Source: Pantoea wallisii (GTDB lineage Bacteria; Pseudomonadota; Gammaproteobacteria; Enterobacterales; Enterobacteriaceae). Taken from it: 64,000 nt of DNA. Positions 33,320 to 44,756 of this stretch are shown here, in pieces (positions within the stretch are counted from its first letter, which is position 1; every line of letters starts with the position of its first letter). Below the pieces are notes generated by a model, which saw only the letters and a program-made list of their open reading frames with translations, made no database searches and was not told the origin of the DNA. The translations under genes were made by a program, and so were the position numbers. The stretch covers positions 1 through 64,000 of the forward strand of contig NZ_MLFS01000016.1 of NCBI RefSeq assembly GCF_002095485.1. The letters are read 5' to 3'.

Positions 33320-36025
33320 ATGTTAATCAAATTGTTAACGAAAGTTTTTGGTAGCAGCAATGATCGTACTCTGCGTCGCATGCGCAAAGTGGTTGATGTC
33401 ATTAACAAAATGGAACCGGCATTCGTCGAGCTTTCTGATGATGCGCTTAAAGCAAAAACCGATGAATTTCGTGAGCGCCTGAAAAAAGGCGAAACGCTGG
33501 AAAGCCTGATCCCGGAAGCTTTTGCTACCGTACGTGAAGCCAGTAAGCGCGTATTCGGTATGCGTCACTTCGATGTGCAGCTGATTGGCGGTATGGTGCT
33601 GAATGAGCGCTGCATCGCGGAGATGCGTACGGGTGAAGGTAAAACCCTGACCGCAACCCTGCCTGCTTACCTTAACGCGCTGAGCGGCAAAGGCGTGCAC
33701 GTTGTCACCGTCAACGACTACCTGGCGCAGCGTGATGCCGAAAATAACCGTGCGCTGTTTGAATTCCTGGGGCTGACCATCGGTATCAACCTGCCGGGCA
33801 TGCCAGCCGTGGCTAAGCGTGCAGCTTATGCTGCCGACATCACTTACGGTACCAATAACGAGTACGGTTTCGACTACCTGCGTGACAACATGGCCTTCAG
33901 CCCGGAAGAGCGTGTACAGCGCAAACTGCACTATGCGCTGGTGGATGAGGTGGACTCCATCTTAATCGATGAAGCGCGTACGCCGCTGATTATCTCCGGC
34001 CCGGCTGAAGACAGCTCAGAACTCTATACCAAAGTTAATAAAATCATCCCGCATCTGATTCGTCAGGAGAAGGAGGATAACGATAACTTCCAGGGTGAAG
34101 GCGATTTCTGGATTGATGAAAAAGCGCGTCAGGCGCACATGACCGAGCGTGGTCTGGTCAAGGTAGAAGAGTTACTGGTAAGCCAGGGCATTATGGAAGA
34201 GGGCGAGTCGCTGTACTCACCCACGAATATTATGCTGATGCACCACGTTACGGCCGCGCTGCGTGCGCATGCGCTGTTCACGCGCGACGTGGATTACATC
34301 GTCAAAGATGGCGAAGTGATCATCGTTGATGAGCACACCGGTCGTACCATGCAGGGGCGTCGCTGGTCAGATGGTTTGCATCAGGCGGTTGAAGCCAAAG
34401 AGGGCGTGGAGATCCAGAACGAGAACCAGACGCTGGCCTCCATTACCTTCCAGAACTACTTCCGTATCTACGAAAAGCTGGCGGGTATGACGGGTACCGC
34501 CGATACCGAAGCGTTTGAGTTCAGCTCTATCTATAAGCTCGACACCATTGTGGTTCCAACGAACCGCCCGATGGTGCGTAAAGATATGGCCGATCTGGTC
34601 TACATGACCGAGAAAGAGAAGATCGACGCCATCATTGAGGATATCCGCGCATGTACCGCTAATGGTCAGCCGGTTCTGGTCGGTACGATCTCGATCGAAA
34701 AATCGGAAGTGGTCTCGAACGAACTGACGCGCGCCGGTATTAAACACAGCGTTCTGAACGCCAAGTTCCACGCCAGCGAAGCGGATATCGTGGCACAGGC
34801 GGGTCAGCCGGCGGCGGTGACGATTGCCACCAACATGGCCGGTCGTGGTACCGATATCGTGCTGGGCGGCAGCTGGCAGGCCGAAGTGGCCGCGCTTGAG
34901 GAGCCAACCGAAGAACAGATTCAGGCAATAAAAGAGGCCTGGAAAGTGCGTCACGATGCGGTACTGGCGGCGGGCGGTTTACATATTATCGGTACTGAAC
35001 GTCACGAATCACGCCGTATCGACAACCAGCTGCGCGGTCGTGCGGGTCGTCAGGGTGATGCCGGTTCATCCCGTTTCTATCTCTCAATGGAAGATGCGCT
35101 GATGCGTATCTTTGCCTCCGATCGCGTTTCGAACATGATGCGTAAGCTGGGTATGAAGCCGGGTGAAGCCATTGAGCACCCGTGGGTAACCAAAGCCATT
35201 GCCAATGCGCAACGCAAAGTGGAAAGCCGCAACTTTGATATTCGTAAGCAGCTGCTGGAGTATGATGACGTTGCTAACGATCAGCGTCGCGCCATCTACA
35301 GCCAGCGTAATGAGCTGCTGGATGTGGCCGATGTGTCAGACACCATCAACAGCATTCGCGAAGATGTGTTCAAAGCCACCATCGATACTTACATCCCGCC
35401 TCAGTCACTTGAGGAGATGTGGGACGTGTCCGGGCTGGAAGAGCGCCTGCGCAACGATTTCGATCTCGATCTGCCAATTGCCGAGTGGCTGGATAAAGAG
35501 CCGGATCTGCATGAAGAGACGCTGCGTGAACGTATCATGACCCGCGCCAGCGAGAGTTACGCGGCGAAAGAAGAGGTGGTTGGCGCTGAGATGATGCGCA
35601 ACTTCGAGAAGGGCGTCATGCTGCAAACGCTGGATTCGCTGTGGAAAGAGCACCTGGCGGCGATGGACTATCTGCGTCAGGGGATTCATCTGCGTGGCTA
35701 TGCGCAGAAAGATCCTAAGCAGGAGTATAAGCGTGAATCGTTCGCCATGTTTGCGGCAATGCTGGAATCACTCAAATATGAGGTGATCAGCACCCTGAGC
35801 AAGGTGCAGGTGCGTATGCCGGAAGAGGTTGAGGCGATGGAACAGCAGCGCCGCGAAGAGGCGGAGCGCCTGGCACAGCAGCAGCAGCTGAGCCATGTGG
35901 ACGATGAAACCGCCGCCGCTGAAGCGCTGGCTGCACAGGGCGGTGAGCGAAAAGTAGGGCGTAACGATCCTTGCCCGTGCGGTTCCGGGAAGAAATATAA
36001 ACAGTGTCACGGCCGTCTGGCCTGA
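33320..36025 (+). CDS. secA: Preprotein translocase ATPase SecA
   Basis: Motor ATPase of Sec export, 901 residues, matching E. coli. The Walker A region is [20 protein letters not shown] (about residues 102-121) and Walker [17 protein letters not shown] (about 206-221); DEAD-like motifs [14 protein letters not shown] and [20 protein letters not shown] follow. The C-terminal zinc motif [13 protein letters not shown] binds SecB. The 72-base spacer after secM would hold the stem that masks its ribosome-binding site until SecM stalls. Confidence 0.98.
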   Translation: MLIKLLTKVFGSSNDRTLRRMRKVVDVINKMEPAFVELSDDALKAKTDEFRERLKKGETLESLIPEAFATVREASKRVFGMRHFDVQLIGGMVLNERCIAEMRTGEGKTLTATLPAYLNALSGKGVHVVTVNDYLAQRDAENNRALFEFLGLTIGINLPGMPAVAKRAAYAADITYGTNNEYGFDYLRDNMAFSPEERVQRKLHYALVDEVDSILIDEARTPLIISGPAEDSSELYTKVNKIIPHLIRQEKEDNDNFQGEGDFWIDEKARQAHMTERGLVKVEELLVSQGIMEEGESLYSPTNIMLMHHVTAALRAHALFTRDVDYIVKDGEVIIVDEHTGRTMQGRRWSDGLHQAVEAKEGVEIQNENQTLASITFQNYFRIYEKLAGMTGTADTEAFEFSSIYKLDTIVVPTNRPMVRKDMADLVYMTEKEKIDAIIEDIRACTANGQPVLVGTISIEKSEVVSNELTRAGIKHSVLNAKFHASEADIVAQAGQPAAVTIATNMAGRGTDIVLGGSWQAEVAALEEPTEEQIQAIKEAWKVRHDAVLAAGGLHIIGTERHESRRIDNQLRGRAGRQGDAGSSRFYLSMEDALMRIFASDRVSNMMRKLGMKPGEAIEHPWVTKAIANAQRKVESRNFDIRKQLLEYDDVANDQRRAIYSQRNELLDVADVSDTINSIREDVFKATIDTYIPPQSLEEMWDVSGLEERLRNDFDLDLPIAEWLDKEPDLHEETLRERIMTRASESYAAKEEVVGAEMMRNFEKGVMLQTLDSLWKEHLAAMDYLRQGIHLRGYAQKDPKQEYKRESFAMFAAMLESLKYEVISTLSKVQVRMPEEVEAMEQQRREEAERLAQQQQLSHVDDETAAAEALAAQGGERKVGRNDPCPCGSGKKYKQCHGRLA

Positions 36026-36034
36026 TAATGTGAA

Positions 36035-36056
36035 AGGAGCCTACGGGCTCCTTTTT
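36035..36056 (+). terminator. secA terminator
   Basis: AGGAGCC-TACG-GGCTCCT followed by a T-rich tract, ten bases after the secA stop. It stands between secA and the convergent winged-helix gene. Confidence 0.88.
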
Positions 36057-36066
36057 CTTTTGGCGC

Positions 36067-36500
36067 TTAGCGCGTCATCGCCATCAGCTTCTCTTCATTC
36101 AGTCGCACACCGTGATACGGCAGGGTGACGATCAGCCTTCCGGTAAACCGTGACGTTTAAGCAGCGCCCGGCTCTGAAACAGCAGCTGGTGGTAGTTGTT
36201 GTCGCTTATACCCGGATAGCTCTCTTTCCAGACGGTGGCGATGATCTGCCGCTTGGAGGTAATGCGCAGCAGCAGGCAGGAAAAAAAACGTTTCTGCGCT
36301 TCATTGAGCATGATGGTTCTATTTTCCGGCCACCATGTCAGGGTGTTCCGCGCACTGTCCAGCGTCAGGATGTCATGAAAGACCAGATGGCGTAATGCGT
36401 TGATGTGTTTCTGTGCGTCCTGCGCCAGAAAGGTTGTTGCTTTAAGTTCCATAGGGAGTAGGGCCCGGCTGTGTAAAGTGGCTGCGAGTATTCCCAACAT
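36067..36500 (-). CDS. Small winged-helix (OmpR/CadC C-terminal type) regulator-like protein, one apparent frameshift
   Basis: No E. coli counterpart at this site. The visible product (122 residues from ATG 36500; ATG 36452 gives MELKATTFLAQ and is the alternative) reads like a transcriptional-regulator C-terminal winged helix: a strand TLDSARNTLTWW, then LNEAQKRFFSCLLLR, an HTH KRQIIATVW, and a recognition helix SDNNYHQLLFQSRALLKRHGLPEG. It then hits a TGA. Adding one base near 36136 opens a further LIVTLPYHGVRLNEEKLMAMTR to a TAA at 36067, which supplies the missing beta-hairpin wing. The whole would be about 144 residues. No receiver or membrane domain is seen. Its target is unknown; family assignment is by pattern. 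Confidence 0.65.
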
Positions 36501-36634
36501 CCCTCAGTGCGATCATTACGACCTGTCTCAATCATGGTGCCTGCAGCGGCGTGAAAGGAGAACGGGAGGCGGTTAACATTGGCCCGTCTCTGCTTTACAC
36601 TCAGCGCTCATTTATTAAAAGCGGAATCCAGCTA

Positions 36635-37030
36635 ATGAAACACCTGCAGGTTGCAGTCGGCATCATTCGCAATGCCAGCCACCAGATCTTTCTTGCCCGG
36701 CGTGCGGCCAGCTCCCATATGGCGAACAAATGGGAGTTCCCGGGCGGAAAAATTGAAGCGAGTGAGACTGCGGAACAGGCGCTTAAGCGCGAGCTCATGG
36801 AAGAGACGGGGATTGAGGTAACGGCAGCCACCGCCATCGGGCAGGCTGAGCACAGCTATGATGACCTGCGCGTCACGCTGCATTTCTTCCTCGTCGAAAG
36901 CTGGAAGGGTGAACCCTATGGGCGTGAGGGCCAGCCGCAGCGCTGGGTTGAACAGCGCGATCTGGTCGCCGATGAGTTTCCACCGGCAAACCATCAGCTG
37001 ATTGCCCGCTTAGTAGCCGGCGAGATTTAA
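36635..37030 (+). CDS. mutT: 8-oxo-dGTP diphosphatase MutT
   Basis: Sanitises the nucleotide pool by hydrolysing 8-oxo-dGTP. It is 131 residues (E. coli 129) from the ATG at 36635 (MKHLQVAVGIIRNASHQIFLARR). The Nudix box is complete: GGKIEASETAEQALKRELME followed by ETGI (about residues 37-60), with the REL-EE metal ligands. An in-frame start 84 bases upstream is rejected. In E. coli mutT directly follows secA; here the winged-helix gene is inserted between them. Confidence 0.95.
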   Translation: MKHLQVAVGIIRNASHQIFLARRAASSHMANKWEFPGGKIEASETAEQALKRELMEETGIEVTAATAIGQAEHSYDDLRVTLHFFLVESWKGEPYGREGQPQRWVEQRDLVADEFPPANHQLIARLVAGEI

Positions 37031-37034
37031 CGTA

Positions 37035-37053
37035 AAGGGGCTGCCTGCCCCTT
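37035..37053. terminator. Hairpin between convergent mutT and yacG
   Basis: AAGGGG-CTGCCTG-CCCCTT, a perfect six-base stem four bases after the mutT stop. No strong T run on either strand. Confidence 0.5.
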
Positions 37054-37058
37054 CACGG

Positions 37059-37256
37059 TCAGCGTTGCTCTTCGCTCCAGTCATCGCTGTCTGTCAGATC
37101 GCCTTCGCTCGGAATACGTTTCTCTTCGGCTGCCCATTCGCCAAGATCGATCAGCTGGCAGCGCTTACTGCAAAATGGCCGCCACGGGCTAAGCTCATCC
37201 CACATCACATCTTTACCGCAGTTAGGGCAAGGTACGGTAATCATCTCTTCGGGCAT
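37059..37256 (-). CDS. yacG: DNA gyrase inhibitor / zinc-binding protein YacG
   Basis: Small four-cysteine zinc protein reported in E. coli to bind GyrB and inhibit gyrase. It is 65 residues, the E. coli length. CPNCGK and FCSKRC (about residues 10-15 and 28-33) form the zinc site, and [18 protein letters not shown] is nearly invariant. The ATG at 37256 ([11 protein letters not shown]) with GAGG upstream is used. It lies eight bases after zapD. Confidence 0.94.
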   Translation of the reverse strand: MPEEMITVPCPNCGKDVMWDELSPWRPFCSKRCQLIDLGEWAAEEKRIPSEGDLTDSDDWSEEQR

Positions 37257-37264
37257 AACATCCT

Positions 37265-38008
37265 CTAACAACAGGCTAATTCAAAATTCAGTCGGGCTGG
37301 CACTTCACCACGTTCGCTATCAAGCGGCAGGAAGCGGATGGCGTAACGGCTCTTATGGCCGGATATCTGCGGATAAAGCGCATCCTCCAGCGTCAGTTGC
37401 AGACGCAGCAGGTCAGAACCCTCCGCATTATCCTGGTAAAATCCGTTCAGGCTGGTTTGATGGCGAAATACGCCGGACTGGCGGATTAAATCCAGAATCA
37501 TCGTCAGGCTGTTACGCAGCGGCAGAAGTGATGCCAGCCAGCCATCAACCTGTGCATCGCGTAGTGCTTGTTCCTGATGCAGCCAGATATGCAGGCCGGG
37601 TAGGTCAAAGCTGCAGCAGCCACCCGGAATACTCAGGCGCTGACGCACCAGCGCAATCAGGCGATCTTCACGCAGTAGCTGACCCATGCGTGGCGCGCTC
37701 ATTAGTTCGCTGGATTGCTGTTTCAATTGATCGCGCAGATGACTGACGGTGTGTTCATCCACACCCGGGACATCCAGCCAGGCGCGCAATTTTTGCTGCT
37801 GCCGCTCCAGCTCTTTCAGCAGCTCGGTGCGCATATCGCCACGTTCAAAGATATCCAAAAGATCGCTGATGATGCGAAAAACACCGAGTGCAGAAACAGA
37901 ATCCATCACCGGCACGGTGTCCTGCAGTTGGTTCAGTAAAAACTCAACGCGCAGCCAGGTGCGCATTTTCTCATTCAGTGGGTGTTCAAACAGAACGACT
38001 GTACTCAT
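37265..38008 (-). CDS. zapD: Cell division protein ZapD (YacF)
   Basis: Cross-links and bundles FtsZ protofilaments, helping Z-ring assembly. It is 247 residues, exactly the E. coli length, from the ATG at 38008 ([20 protein letters not shown]). The N-terminal half is helical, and the C-terminal half is beta-rich and ends FELACC. It sits in coaE-zapD-yacG, a compact operon (gaps of four and eight bases). Confidence 0.95.
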   Translation of the reverse strand: MSTVVLFEHPLNEKMRTWLRVEFLLNQLQDTVPVMDSVSALGVFRIISDLLDIFERGDMRTELLKELERQQQKLRAWLDVPGVDEHTVSHLRDQLKQQSSELMSAPRMGQLLREDRLIALVRQRLSIPGGCCSFDLPGLHIWLHQEQALRDAQVDGWLASLLPLRNSLTMILDLIRQSGVFRHQTSLNGFYQDNAEGSDLLRLQLTLEDALYPQISGHKSRYAIRFLPLDSERGEVPARLNFELACC

Positions 38009-38012
38009 GATA

Positions 38013-38621
38013 TTAATCCCGTCCGGTTGCTGCCAGGCGTAAATAGCGCTGGTGAAGTTCAGCAACGCGCGGTAGTGCCTGTTCCGGCGTGCCGCTATTA
38101 TCAATGATGTCGTCCGCGCAGGCTAAGCGCTGCTGGCGGCTGGCCTGCGCGGCGAGAATATTTTTAGCCTGAGTGAGAGATATGCCGTCGCGCTGTTGGG
38201 TTCGCTGGAGCTGGATGCCTTCATCAACATCAACCACCAGCACCCGGTCAGCCTGATGCTGCAAACCATTTTCTACCAGCAGTGGCACCACCCATAACAC
38301 GTAAGGCGATGTTGCCAGCGCTTTCAGCTGCTGGGTACGGGCATTAATTAAAGGATGCAGTAACTGATTCAGCCAGTTTTTCTCTTTGGGCTGCCGAAAA
38401 ATTATCTCACGCAGCCGGGCGCGATACAGCGTACCCTCTGCTGTCAGAATTGATTCGCCATGACGCCTGACAATCGCCTGTAACGCGGGGGAACCGGGTT
38501 CAACCACTTCGCGCGCAATCACATCGGCATCAATAATCTCTACACCCAACGCGGCGAATGCGTTAGCAATAGTCGTTTTACCACTGCCAATGCCACCGGT
38601 AAGTGCAACAGTAAAAGGCAT
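38013..38621 (-). CDS. coaE: Dephospho-CoA kinase CoaE
   Basis: Last step of coenzyme A synthesis: phosphorylates the ribose 3'-OH of dephospho-CoA. It is 202 residues (E. coli 206). The P-loop GGIGSGKTT (residues 9-17) and the DAD motif ([12 protein letters not shown], about 29-40) are present. It is the first gene of coaE-zapD-yacG. In E. coli coaE likewise lies next to zapD and guaC. Confidence 0.96.
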   Translation of the reverse strand: MPFTVALTGGIGSGKTTIANAFAALGVEIIDADVIAREVVEPGSPALQAIVRRHGESILTAEGTLYRARLREIIFRQPKEKNWLNQLLHPLINARTQQLKALATSPYVLWVVPLLVENGLQHQADRVLVVDVDEGIQLQRTQQRDGISLTQAKNILAAQASRQQRLACADDIIDNSGTPEQALPRVAELHQRYLRLAATGRD

Positions 38622-38840
38622 CGCGTTCTCTCAATGTTGATGTCACCAGGCAACCATCCGCTACTGCAAGATGAGAGCACGATCACAATCGCTTTTCTCA
38701 GCTAAATTTAAGGGATTGTAGCTTAAATAAAGTAAAATTCGCAGTCTTGTCGCGGAACGAATGGCGCGTATGATAACGACACTGGAGCCGTGAGCGCTAC
38801 CCGAACTGCGGTTCGTCGTCACTAACCAGGACACTCAGCT

Positions 38841-39881
38841 ATGCGTATTGAAGAAGATGTAAAACTCGGCTTTAAAGATGTTTTGATCCGCCCTAAACGT
38901 TCCACGCTGAAAAGCCGTTCCGAGGTTGAACTGGAGCGCACCTTCACCTTCAAACATTCAGGCCTCAACTGGTCCGGCGTACCGATCATTGCTGCGAATA
39001 TGGACACCGTTGGCACCTTTACCATGGCCGAAGCGCTGGCGAGCTTTAACGTACTGACGGCGGTACATAAGCACTACAGTGTTGACGCCTGGCAGGCGTT
39101 TATCCAGCGTGTACCGGCGACGGTACTGAACCACGTCATGGTCTCCTCCGGTACGTCAGAGGGGGATTTTACTAAGCTGAGCGCGATTCTGGCGTTATCG
39201 CCGCAACTCAACTTTATCTGTATTGACGTGGCGAACGGCTATTCCGAGCACTTTGTCGCCTTCCTGCAGCGCGTGCGTGAAACTTTCCCCGGCAAGACCA
39301 TCTGTGCCGGTAACGTCGTCACCGGTGAGATGGTGGAGGAGCTTATCCTCTCCGGCGCCGACATTGTAAAAGTAGGTATCGGTCCAGGTTCAGTGTGCAC
39401 AACGCGGGTCAAAACCGGCGTTGGCTATCCGCAGCTATCGGCGGTCATTGAGTGTGCCGACGCGGCCCACGGCCTGGGCGGCCAGATTGTCAGTGATGGC
39501 GGCTGTGCGGTACCAGGGGATATAGCAAAAGCTTTTGGTGGCGGAGCGGATTTTGTCATGCTGGGCGGTATGCTGGCAGCGCATGATGAGTGCGAAGGCA
39601 CCCTTGTTGAGGAGCAGGGCGAGCAGTTTATGCTGTTTTACGGCATGAGCTCTGAATCCGCTATGAAGCGCCACGTAGGTGGCGTAGCGCAGTACCGTGC
39701 AGCAGAAGGCAAAACGGTGCGCCTGCCACTGCGCGGGCCGGTTGAGGAGACCATGAAGGACATCCTCGGCGGTCTGCGTTCGGCCTGTACCTATGTAGGG
39801 GCGGAGCGCCTGAAAGAGCTGACCAAGCGCACCACCTTTATCCGCGTGGCTGAGCAGGAAAACCGCGTGTTTAACCGCTAA
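38841..39881 (+). CDS. guaC: GMP reductase GuaC
   Basis: NADPH-dependent deamination of GMP to IMP for purine salvage. It is 346 residues (E. coli 347). It is a TIM barrel of the IMPDH/GMPR family with the catalytic cysteine in [12 protein letters not shown] (about residue 186) and the phosphate-binding [25 protein letters not shown] stretch split over about 219-243. It is divergent from coaE. A possible -10 (TATGAT, about 38770) lies upstream, with no firm -35. Confidence 0.97.
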   Translation: MRIEEDVKLGFKDVLIRPKRSTLKSRSEVELERTFTFKHSGLNWSGVPIIAANMDTVGTFTMAEALASFNVLTAVHKHYSVDAWQAFIQRVPATVLNHVMVSSGTSEGDFTKLSAILALSPQLNFICIDVANGYSEHFVAFLQRVRETFPGKTICAGNVVTGEMVEELILSGADIVKVGIGPGSVCTTRVKTGVGYPQLSAVIECADAAHGLGGQIVSDGGCAVPGDIAKAFGGGADFVMLGGMLAAHDECEGTLVEEQGEQFMLFYGMSSESAMKRHVGGVAQYRAAEGKTVRLPLRGPVEETMKDILGGLRSACTYVGAERLKELTKRTTFIRVAEQENRVFNR

Positions 39882-39893
39882 TCCGGGAATCGA

Positions 39894-39917
39894 AACGGGT
39901 GCGCTTGCGCGCCCGTT
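39894..39917. terminator. Hairpin between convergent guaC and hofC
   Basis: AACGGG-TGCGC-TT-GCGCG-CCCGTT, a long imperfect stem that includes the last bases of the hofC stop. It probably serves guaC and perhaps both genes. Confidence 0.65.
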
Positions 39918-41115
39918 AGCGTATTGCATCCCCCAGCCCGAATACCGGCAGGTACATGGCAATCACCAGCGCACCCACTATGCCGCCAATCACCACCATC
40001 ATTAATGGCTCAAGCGAGGCAGCCAGCGCATCGGCGCGGGCCAGCGTCTGTGTCTCATGCCACTCGGCTAATCTCGCCAGCATCACATCCAGCGCACCGG
40101 CCTCCTCCCCGACGCGCACCAGCTGCATGCACAACGGTGTAAACAACAGGGAGCGTTCAAGCGCCTGATGCAGTGGCGCACCGGCCGCAATGTGCTGCTG
40201 TAAATGCGCGATAGCATCGCGCCAGAGCGGCGAAGCCAGCGTTACCTCAACAGCCTGCAGGCTGTGCAGTAACGTCAGGCCAGCCTGCTGGGTCAGTTGC
40301 AGGATGGCATAAATCTGGCTGAGCTGGCCGCCACGCCATAGCGGTGACAATAGCGGTAGTCGCAGAAAGGCCCGCTGTGCATGCATTTGCCATTGAGGGG
40401 AGCGTCGGTAAAGCTGGCGTAATACCATCCACAGCACTGTTCCGATCAGCGTGAGCGGTAGCGCTGCCTGTTGTAATCGTTCAGATAGCGCGATCACGCC
40501 AGCGGTAAAGGCGGGCAGCGGCGCATCAAAGCTGGCATAGACCGCGACAAACTCTGGCAGCACAAAGAGCAGCATACCGGCGCTGACCGCCAAGGCTACC
40601 AGCAGAATGAACAGCGGATAGCGCAGCGCTTTAACCACCTTCTGGCGCAGATACTGCTGCTTACGTTGCTGTTCAGCCAGCTGACGGCAGCACTCATCCA
40701 GCTGTCCCGTCAGCTCGCCCACCTGCATCAGGGCGGGAAACAGCGGGGGAAAGATCTGCGGCCACTCCCGTAGCGCCTGAGAAAAGGGCTCGCCAGCCAT
40801 CACGCGCTGCTGCAAACCGTGCAGCAGCACGCGCCATCCGGCATGAGGGTGGCCCTCCGCCAGCAGGGATAGACTCTCGGCCAGCGGCAGTCCTGCCCTG
40901 AGCAGCGTAGCCAACTGACGCACCAGATCGATCTTCTGCTGCCACTTCCAGTCACGCACGCGCCAGCACTTACCGCGTTGCCAGCTCACCGGTAACATGC
41001 CGCGATCGGAGAGCTGATGCAGCAGGGCCGTCTGGCTGCTTATCAGTGATTCGCCCTCCTGCAGCAGACCCATGGTGTCCAGCGCCTGCCAGCGGAACTG
41101 ATACAGGTTAGCCAT
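39916..41115 (-). CDS. hofC: Type IV pilus inner-membrane platform protein HofC
   Basis: PilC/GspF-family membrane protein, 399 residues (E. coli 400). It has two repeated GspF domains (QLATLLRAGLPLAESLSLL at about 65-83; ILQLTQQAGLTLLHSLQAVE at about 265-284), with membrane helices after each and at the C terminus (VIGGIVGALVIAMYLPVF). It overlaps the upstream hofB by eight bases. With hofB and ppdD it forms the pilin operon known from E. coli, whose natural function there is unclear. Confidence 0.93.
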   Translation of the reverse strand: MANLYQFRWQALDTMGLLQEGESLISSQTALLHQLSDRGMLPVSWQRGKCWRVRDWKWQQKIDLVRQLATLLRAGLPLAESLSLLAEGHPHAGWRVLLHGLQQRVMAGEPFSQALREWPQIFPPLFPALMQVGELTGQLDECCRQLAEQQRKQQYLRQKVVKALRYPLFILLVALAVSAGMLLFVLPEFVAVYASFDAPLPAFTAGVIALSERLQQAALPLTLIGTVLWMVLRQLYRRSPQWQMHAQRAFLRLPLLSPLWRGGQLSQIYAILQLTQQAGLTLLHSLQAVEVTLASPLWRDAIAHLQQHIAAGAPLHQALERSLLFTPLCMQLVRVGEEAGALDVMLARLAEWHETQTLARADALAASLEPLMMVVIGGIVGALVIAMYLPVFGLGDAIR

Positions 41116-42496
41116 CGCCCAGCCCTATTACGCGCTGCATCTCTTCGAAGGAGGTGTCGCCACGGCTCACCGCTTCCAGCCCGGCAGAGAGCAGCGTTTT
41201 CATTCCCTGCTCGCTGGCCAGCGCCAGCACATGCTCCAGCGGCATATCCGCAGATATCGCGTTTTGCAGCTTGCTGGTCATCGGCAATATTTCAAACAGC
41301 GCCAGGCGTCCATAGTAGCCAGAGAAACAGTGATCGCAGCCCGGCGCGCGCCATGTTTGCAGCGTACCCGGCCAGAGTTCTGGCGGCAGGTGGGCGATGG
41401 CCTGCGCCGGCTGGCGACAGTGCACACATAACCGCCGGACCAGCCGCTGCGCCACCACCAGCTGCAGCGCCGGGCCGAGTAAATAGCCCGGAATATCCAT
41501 CTGCCTGAGCCGCGTCAGGGTTTCGGCGGTGGAGTTGGTGTGCAGCGTAGAGAGCACCAGATGGCCGGTTTGGGCGGCTTTTACCGCGATGCTGGCCGTT
41601 TCCGCGTCACGAATTTCACCGACCATGATCACATCCGGATCCTGGCGCAGCAGGGCACGCAGTACGCGGTTGAAATCCAGCCCACTGCGCGGCTGAATCT
41701 GCGTTTGGTTGATGCCATCCAGCGGAATTTCCACCGGGTCCTCCACGCTACAGACATTTTTTTCCGGCACATTAAGCGCGCTCAGGCCGCTGTAAAGCGT
41801 AAACGTTTTACCGCTGCCGGTCGGTCCGGTCACCAGAATCAGACCCTGCGGTTTAACTAAAGCCTGTTTCAGCAGACGCAGCTGCGCCACGGGCATGCCG
41901 AGCTTATCCAGCGTGATGGCGTTGCTTTGGCTCTGCAGCAGGCGCACCACCGCTTTTTCACCCCGGCTGACAGGCAAGGTAGACAAGCGAAAGGCCGCCG
42001 GTTTCTCATCAATTTCCAGCGTGAACTGCCCATCCTGCGGCAGCCGGCGCTCCGCAATGTCCAGCCCACCGAGAATTTTCAGGCGCGCCAGCACGGCTGC
42101 GGGCTGCGCTTCCGGCGGCTGTGGCAGTTTGTGCAGGACGCCATCAATGCGTAGCCGTACACGCAGGCCGTTACGCTGCGGTTCAAAATGCACATCCGAG
42201 GCGCGCCGCTGAAGCGCCTGACGCAGAATCTGGTCGACGGCGTTGATGGCCGATGCTGCATTGGCCTGTTCAGGTGGCGCCGGGATATTTCCCGGCTGAT
42301 GCAGTAGCTGCTCCAGCCGCGCAGCCGGCCAGCACTCCACCTCGACCGTGCACTGGCTGGCAAACTGCAGCGCCTCCAGCAGCAGTGGATCGGGCGTTTC
42401 CGCCACGGCCACGCGCAGTTGCGTGGCGTCATGCTGCAGAATCACCGCCTGGTAGCGAGCGCACAGCGCCTGTAGTGAGCTATCCGGCTTATCCAT
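41108..42496 (-). CDS. hofB: Type IV pilus assembly ATPase HofB
   Basis: PilB/GspE-family hexameric ATPase for pilus extension, 462 residues (E. coli 461). It contains the N2 domain (ASDVHFEPQRNGLRVRLRIDG), Walker A GPTGSGKT (about 243-250), Walker B with DPDVIMVGEIRD, and a tetracysteine zinc region (CVHC...CDHC, about 376-411). The ATG at 42496 (MDKPDSSLQALCARY) with AAGGA upstream overlaps the end of ppdD by eight bases; longer starts are unsupported. Confidence 0.92.
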   Translation of the reverse strand: MDKPDSSLQALCARYQAVILQHDATQLRVAVAETPDPLLLEALQFASQCTVEVECWPAARLEQLLHQPGNIPAPPEQANAASAINAVDQILRQALQRRASDVHFEPQRNGLRVRLRIDGVLHKLPQPPEAQPAAVLARLKILGGLDIAERRLPQDGQFTLEIDEKPAAFRLSTLPVSRGEKAVVRLLQSQSNAITLDKLGMPVAQLRLLKQALVKPQGLILVTGPTGSGKTFTLYSGLSALNVPEKNVCSVEDPVEIPLDGINQTQIQPRSGLDFNRVLRALLRQDPDVIMVGEIRDAETASIAVKAAQTGHLVLSTLHTNSTAETLTRLRQMDIPGYLLGPALQLVVAQRLVRRLCVHCRQPAQAIAHLPPELWPGTLQTWRAPGCDHCFSGYYGRLALFEILPMTSKLQNAISADMPLEHVLALASEQGMKTLLSAGLEAVSRGDTSFEEMQRVIGLGDG

Positions 42497-42938
42497 TGCT
42501 GCCATCCTTGTCTGCAAAGCGGAACTGCTCAAGACAGCTATCACGCAGCGCAGCACTGTTGCTGGTGCAGCTGCGCTGCCAGCTCAGCGCCCCTTCGGCC
42601 GCGTTCCACACCGGCAGCATCTCTACCGTCAGCCCGGCAAGGCTCTCCTGTCCGGTCAGGGTGATAGCGCCATTCACTACGCTGAGGGTGGCGACATAGC
42701 GTGAACCTTTGGCGGCAGGGATACCGCGCTCACCGGCCTGACACTGAGCCGGTCCGCCGCGCTCAATCGCGCAGAGCTCTACCGCTGTTTTATACGGCAC
42801 CATGGTTTGCAACATGTCGGTGAGCGCAGCGCGCTGCAGGTAGTTTTGGTAAGCGGGCAGGCCAATAGCACTGAGAATGGCGACGATACCGATAACAATC
42901 ATCAGTTCAATCAGGGTGAAACCACGTTGTCTGTCCAT
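42489..42938 (-). CDS. ppdD: Type IV major prepilin PpdD
   Basis: Pilin subunit, 149 residues (E. coli 146). The class III prepilin signal is short (MDRQRG) with cleavage before FTLIELMIVIGIVAILSAIG, the N-methylated hydrophobic helix with the conserved Glu5. Cysteine pairs near the middle (ELCAIERGGPAQCQ) and the C terminus (RSCTSNSAALRDSC) would make disulfides. The ATG at 42938 is used; the long in-frame upstream extension is not coding. Confidence 0.95.
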   Translation of the reverse strand: MDRQRGFTLIELMIVIGIVAILSAIGLPAYQNYLQRAALTDMLQTMVPYKTAVELCAIERGGPAQCQAGERGIPAAKGSRYVATLSVVNGAITLTGQESLAGLTVEMLPVWNAAEGALSWQRSCTSNSAALRDSCLEQFRFADKDGSNG

Positions 42939-43083
42939 CGTTAAGCTCCTTGTCATGGAGCTGCTACGGTAGAAAAGCGCGGTGAAAAGCGGAAGGGAGT
43001 CAGTAATGATGCTGGAAATGTCGCGCAAACAATCTTCAGGTTTGCAGTCAGGGAGACAATAGGATGGAAGCCAGCGCGCAGAT

Positions 43084-43104
43084 CCGCCGCCGCACAGGCG
43101 GCGG
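43084..43104 (-). terminator. Hairpin downstream of nadC
   Basis: CCGCCGCC-GCACA-GGCGGCGG, nine bases past the nadC stop on the reverse strand, without a T run. Possible nadC terminator ahead of ppdD. Confidence 0.5.
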
Positions 43105-43113
43105 TTGCGTTCG

Positions 43114-44159
<1,046 letters not shown>

Positions 44160-44188
44160 TCAGCCAGATTTCGTTCAGGAAGAGATGT

Positions 44189-44740
44189 ATGAAACTGGAA
44201 CAGGGCTGGATCAGCAGCGCGCGCAAAGTGCCGTCGCCGCACTTTAACCAGCGGCCGGAAAATGAAGTACCTTCGCTACTGATTATTCACAATATCAGCC
44301 TGCCGCCCGGCGAGTTTGGCGGACCGTGGATCGATCGCCTGTTCACCGGCACCTTACCGGCTGATGCGCATCCTTACTTTGCTGAAATCGCTCATCTGCG
44401 CGTGGCGGCACACTGCCTGATCCGGCGCGATGGTGAACTGGTGCAATATGTCTCTTTCGAACAGCGTGCCTGGCATGCCGGCGTTTCGCAGTTCGACGGG
44501 CGGGACAACTGCAACGATTTTTCCATCGGCATTGAGCTGGAGGGCACCGACACGCTGCCCTATACCGATGCGCAATATGCCACTTTGCAGCAGGTTAGCA
44601 CGTTGCTTTTGCAACACTATCCGTTGACGCCGGAGCGCATCACGGGCCACAGCGATATCGCGCCGGAGCGAAAAACCGATCCGGGCCCGGCATTCGACTG
44701 GGTGCGCTATAAACATGCTATTAAGCAGGAGAAACCCTGA
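44189..44740 (+). CDS. ampD: 1,6-anhydro-N-acetylmuramyl-L-alanine amidase AmpD
   Basis: Cytoplasmic zinc amidase of peptidoglycan recycling that lowers the AmpR-inducing anhydromuropeptide pool. It is 183 residues, the E. coli length. Zinc ligands are His in VHN-equivalent [16 protein letters not shown] (about 34), His in [20 protein letters not shown] (about 154) and Asp of KTDPG (about 164). The ATG follows AGGAAGAG. It forms an operon with ampE, with a 16-base gap. Confidence 0.96.
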   Translation: MKLEQGWISSARKVPSPHFNQRPENEVPSLLIIHNISLPPGEFGGPWIDRLFTGTLPADAHPYFAEIAHLRVAAHCLIRRDGELVQYVSFEQRAWHAGVSQFDGRDNCNDFSIGIELEGTDTLPYTDAQYATLQQVSTLLLQHYPLTPERITGHSDIAPERKTDPGPAFDWVRYKHAIKQEKP

Positions 44741-44756
44741 CACCGCAGGAGCAGGT

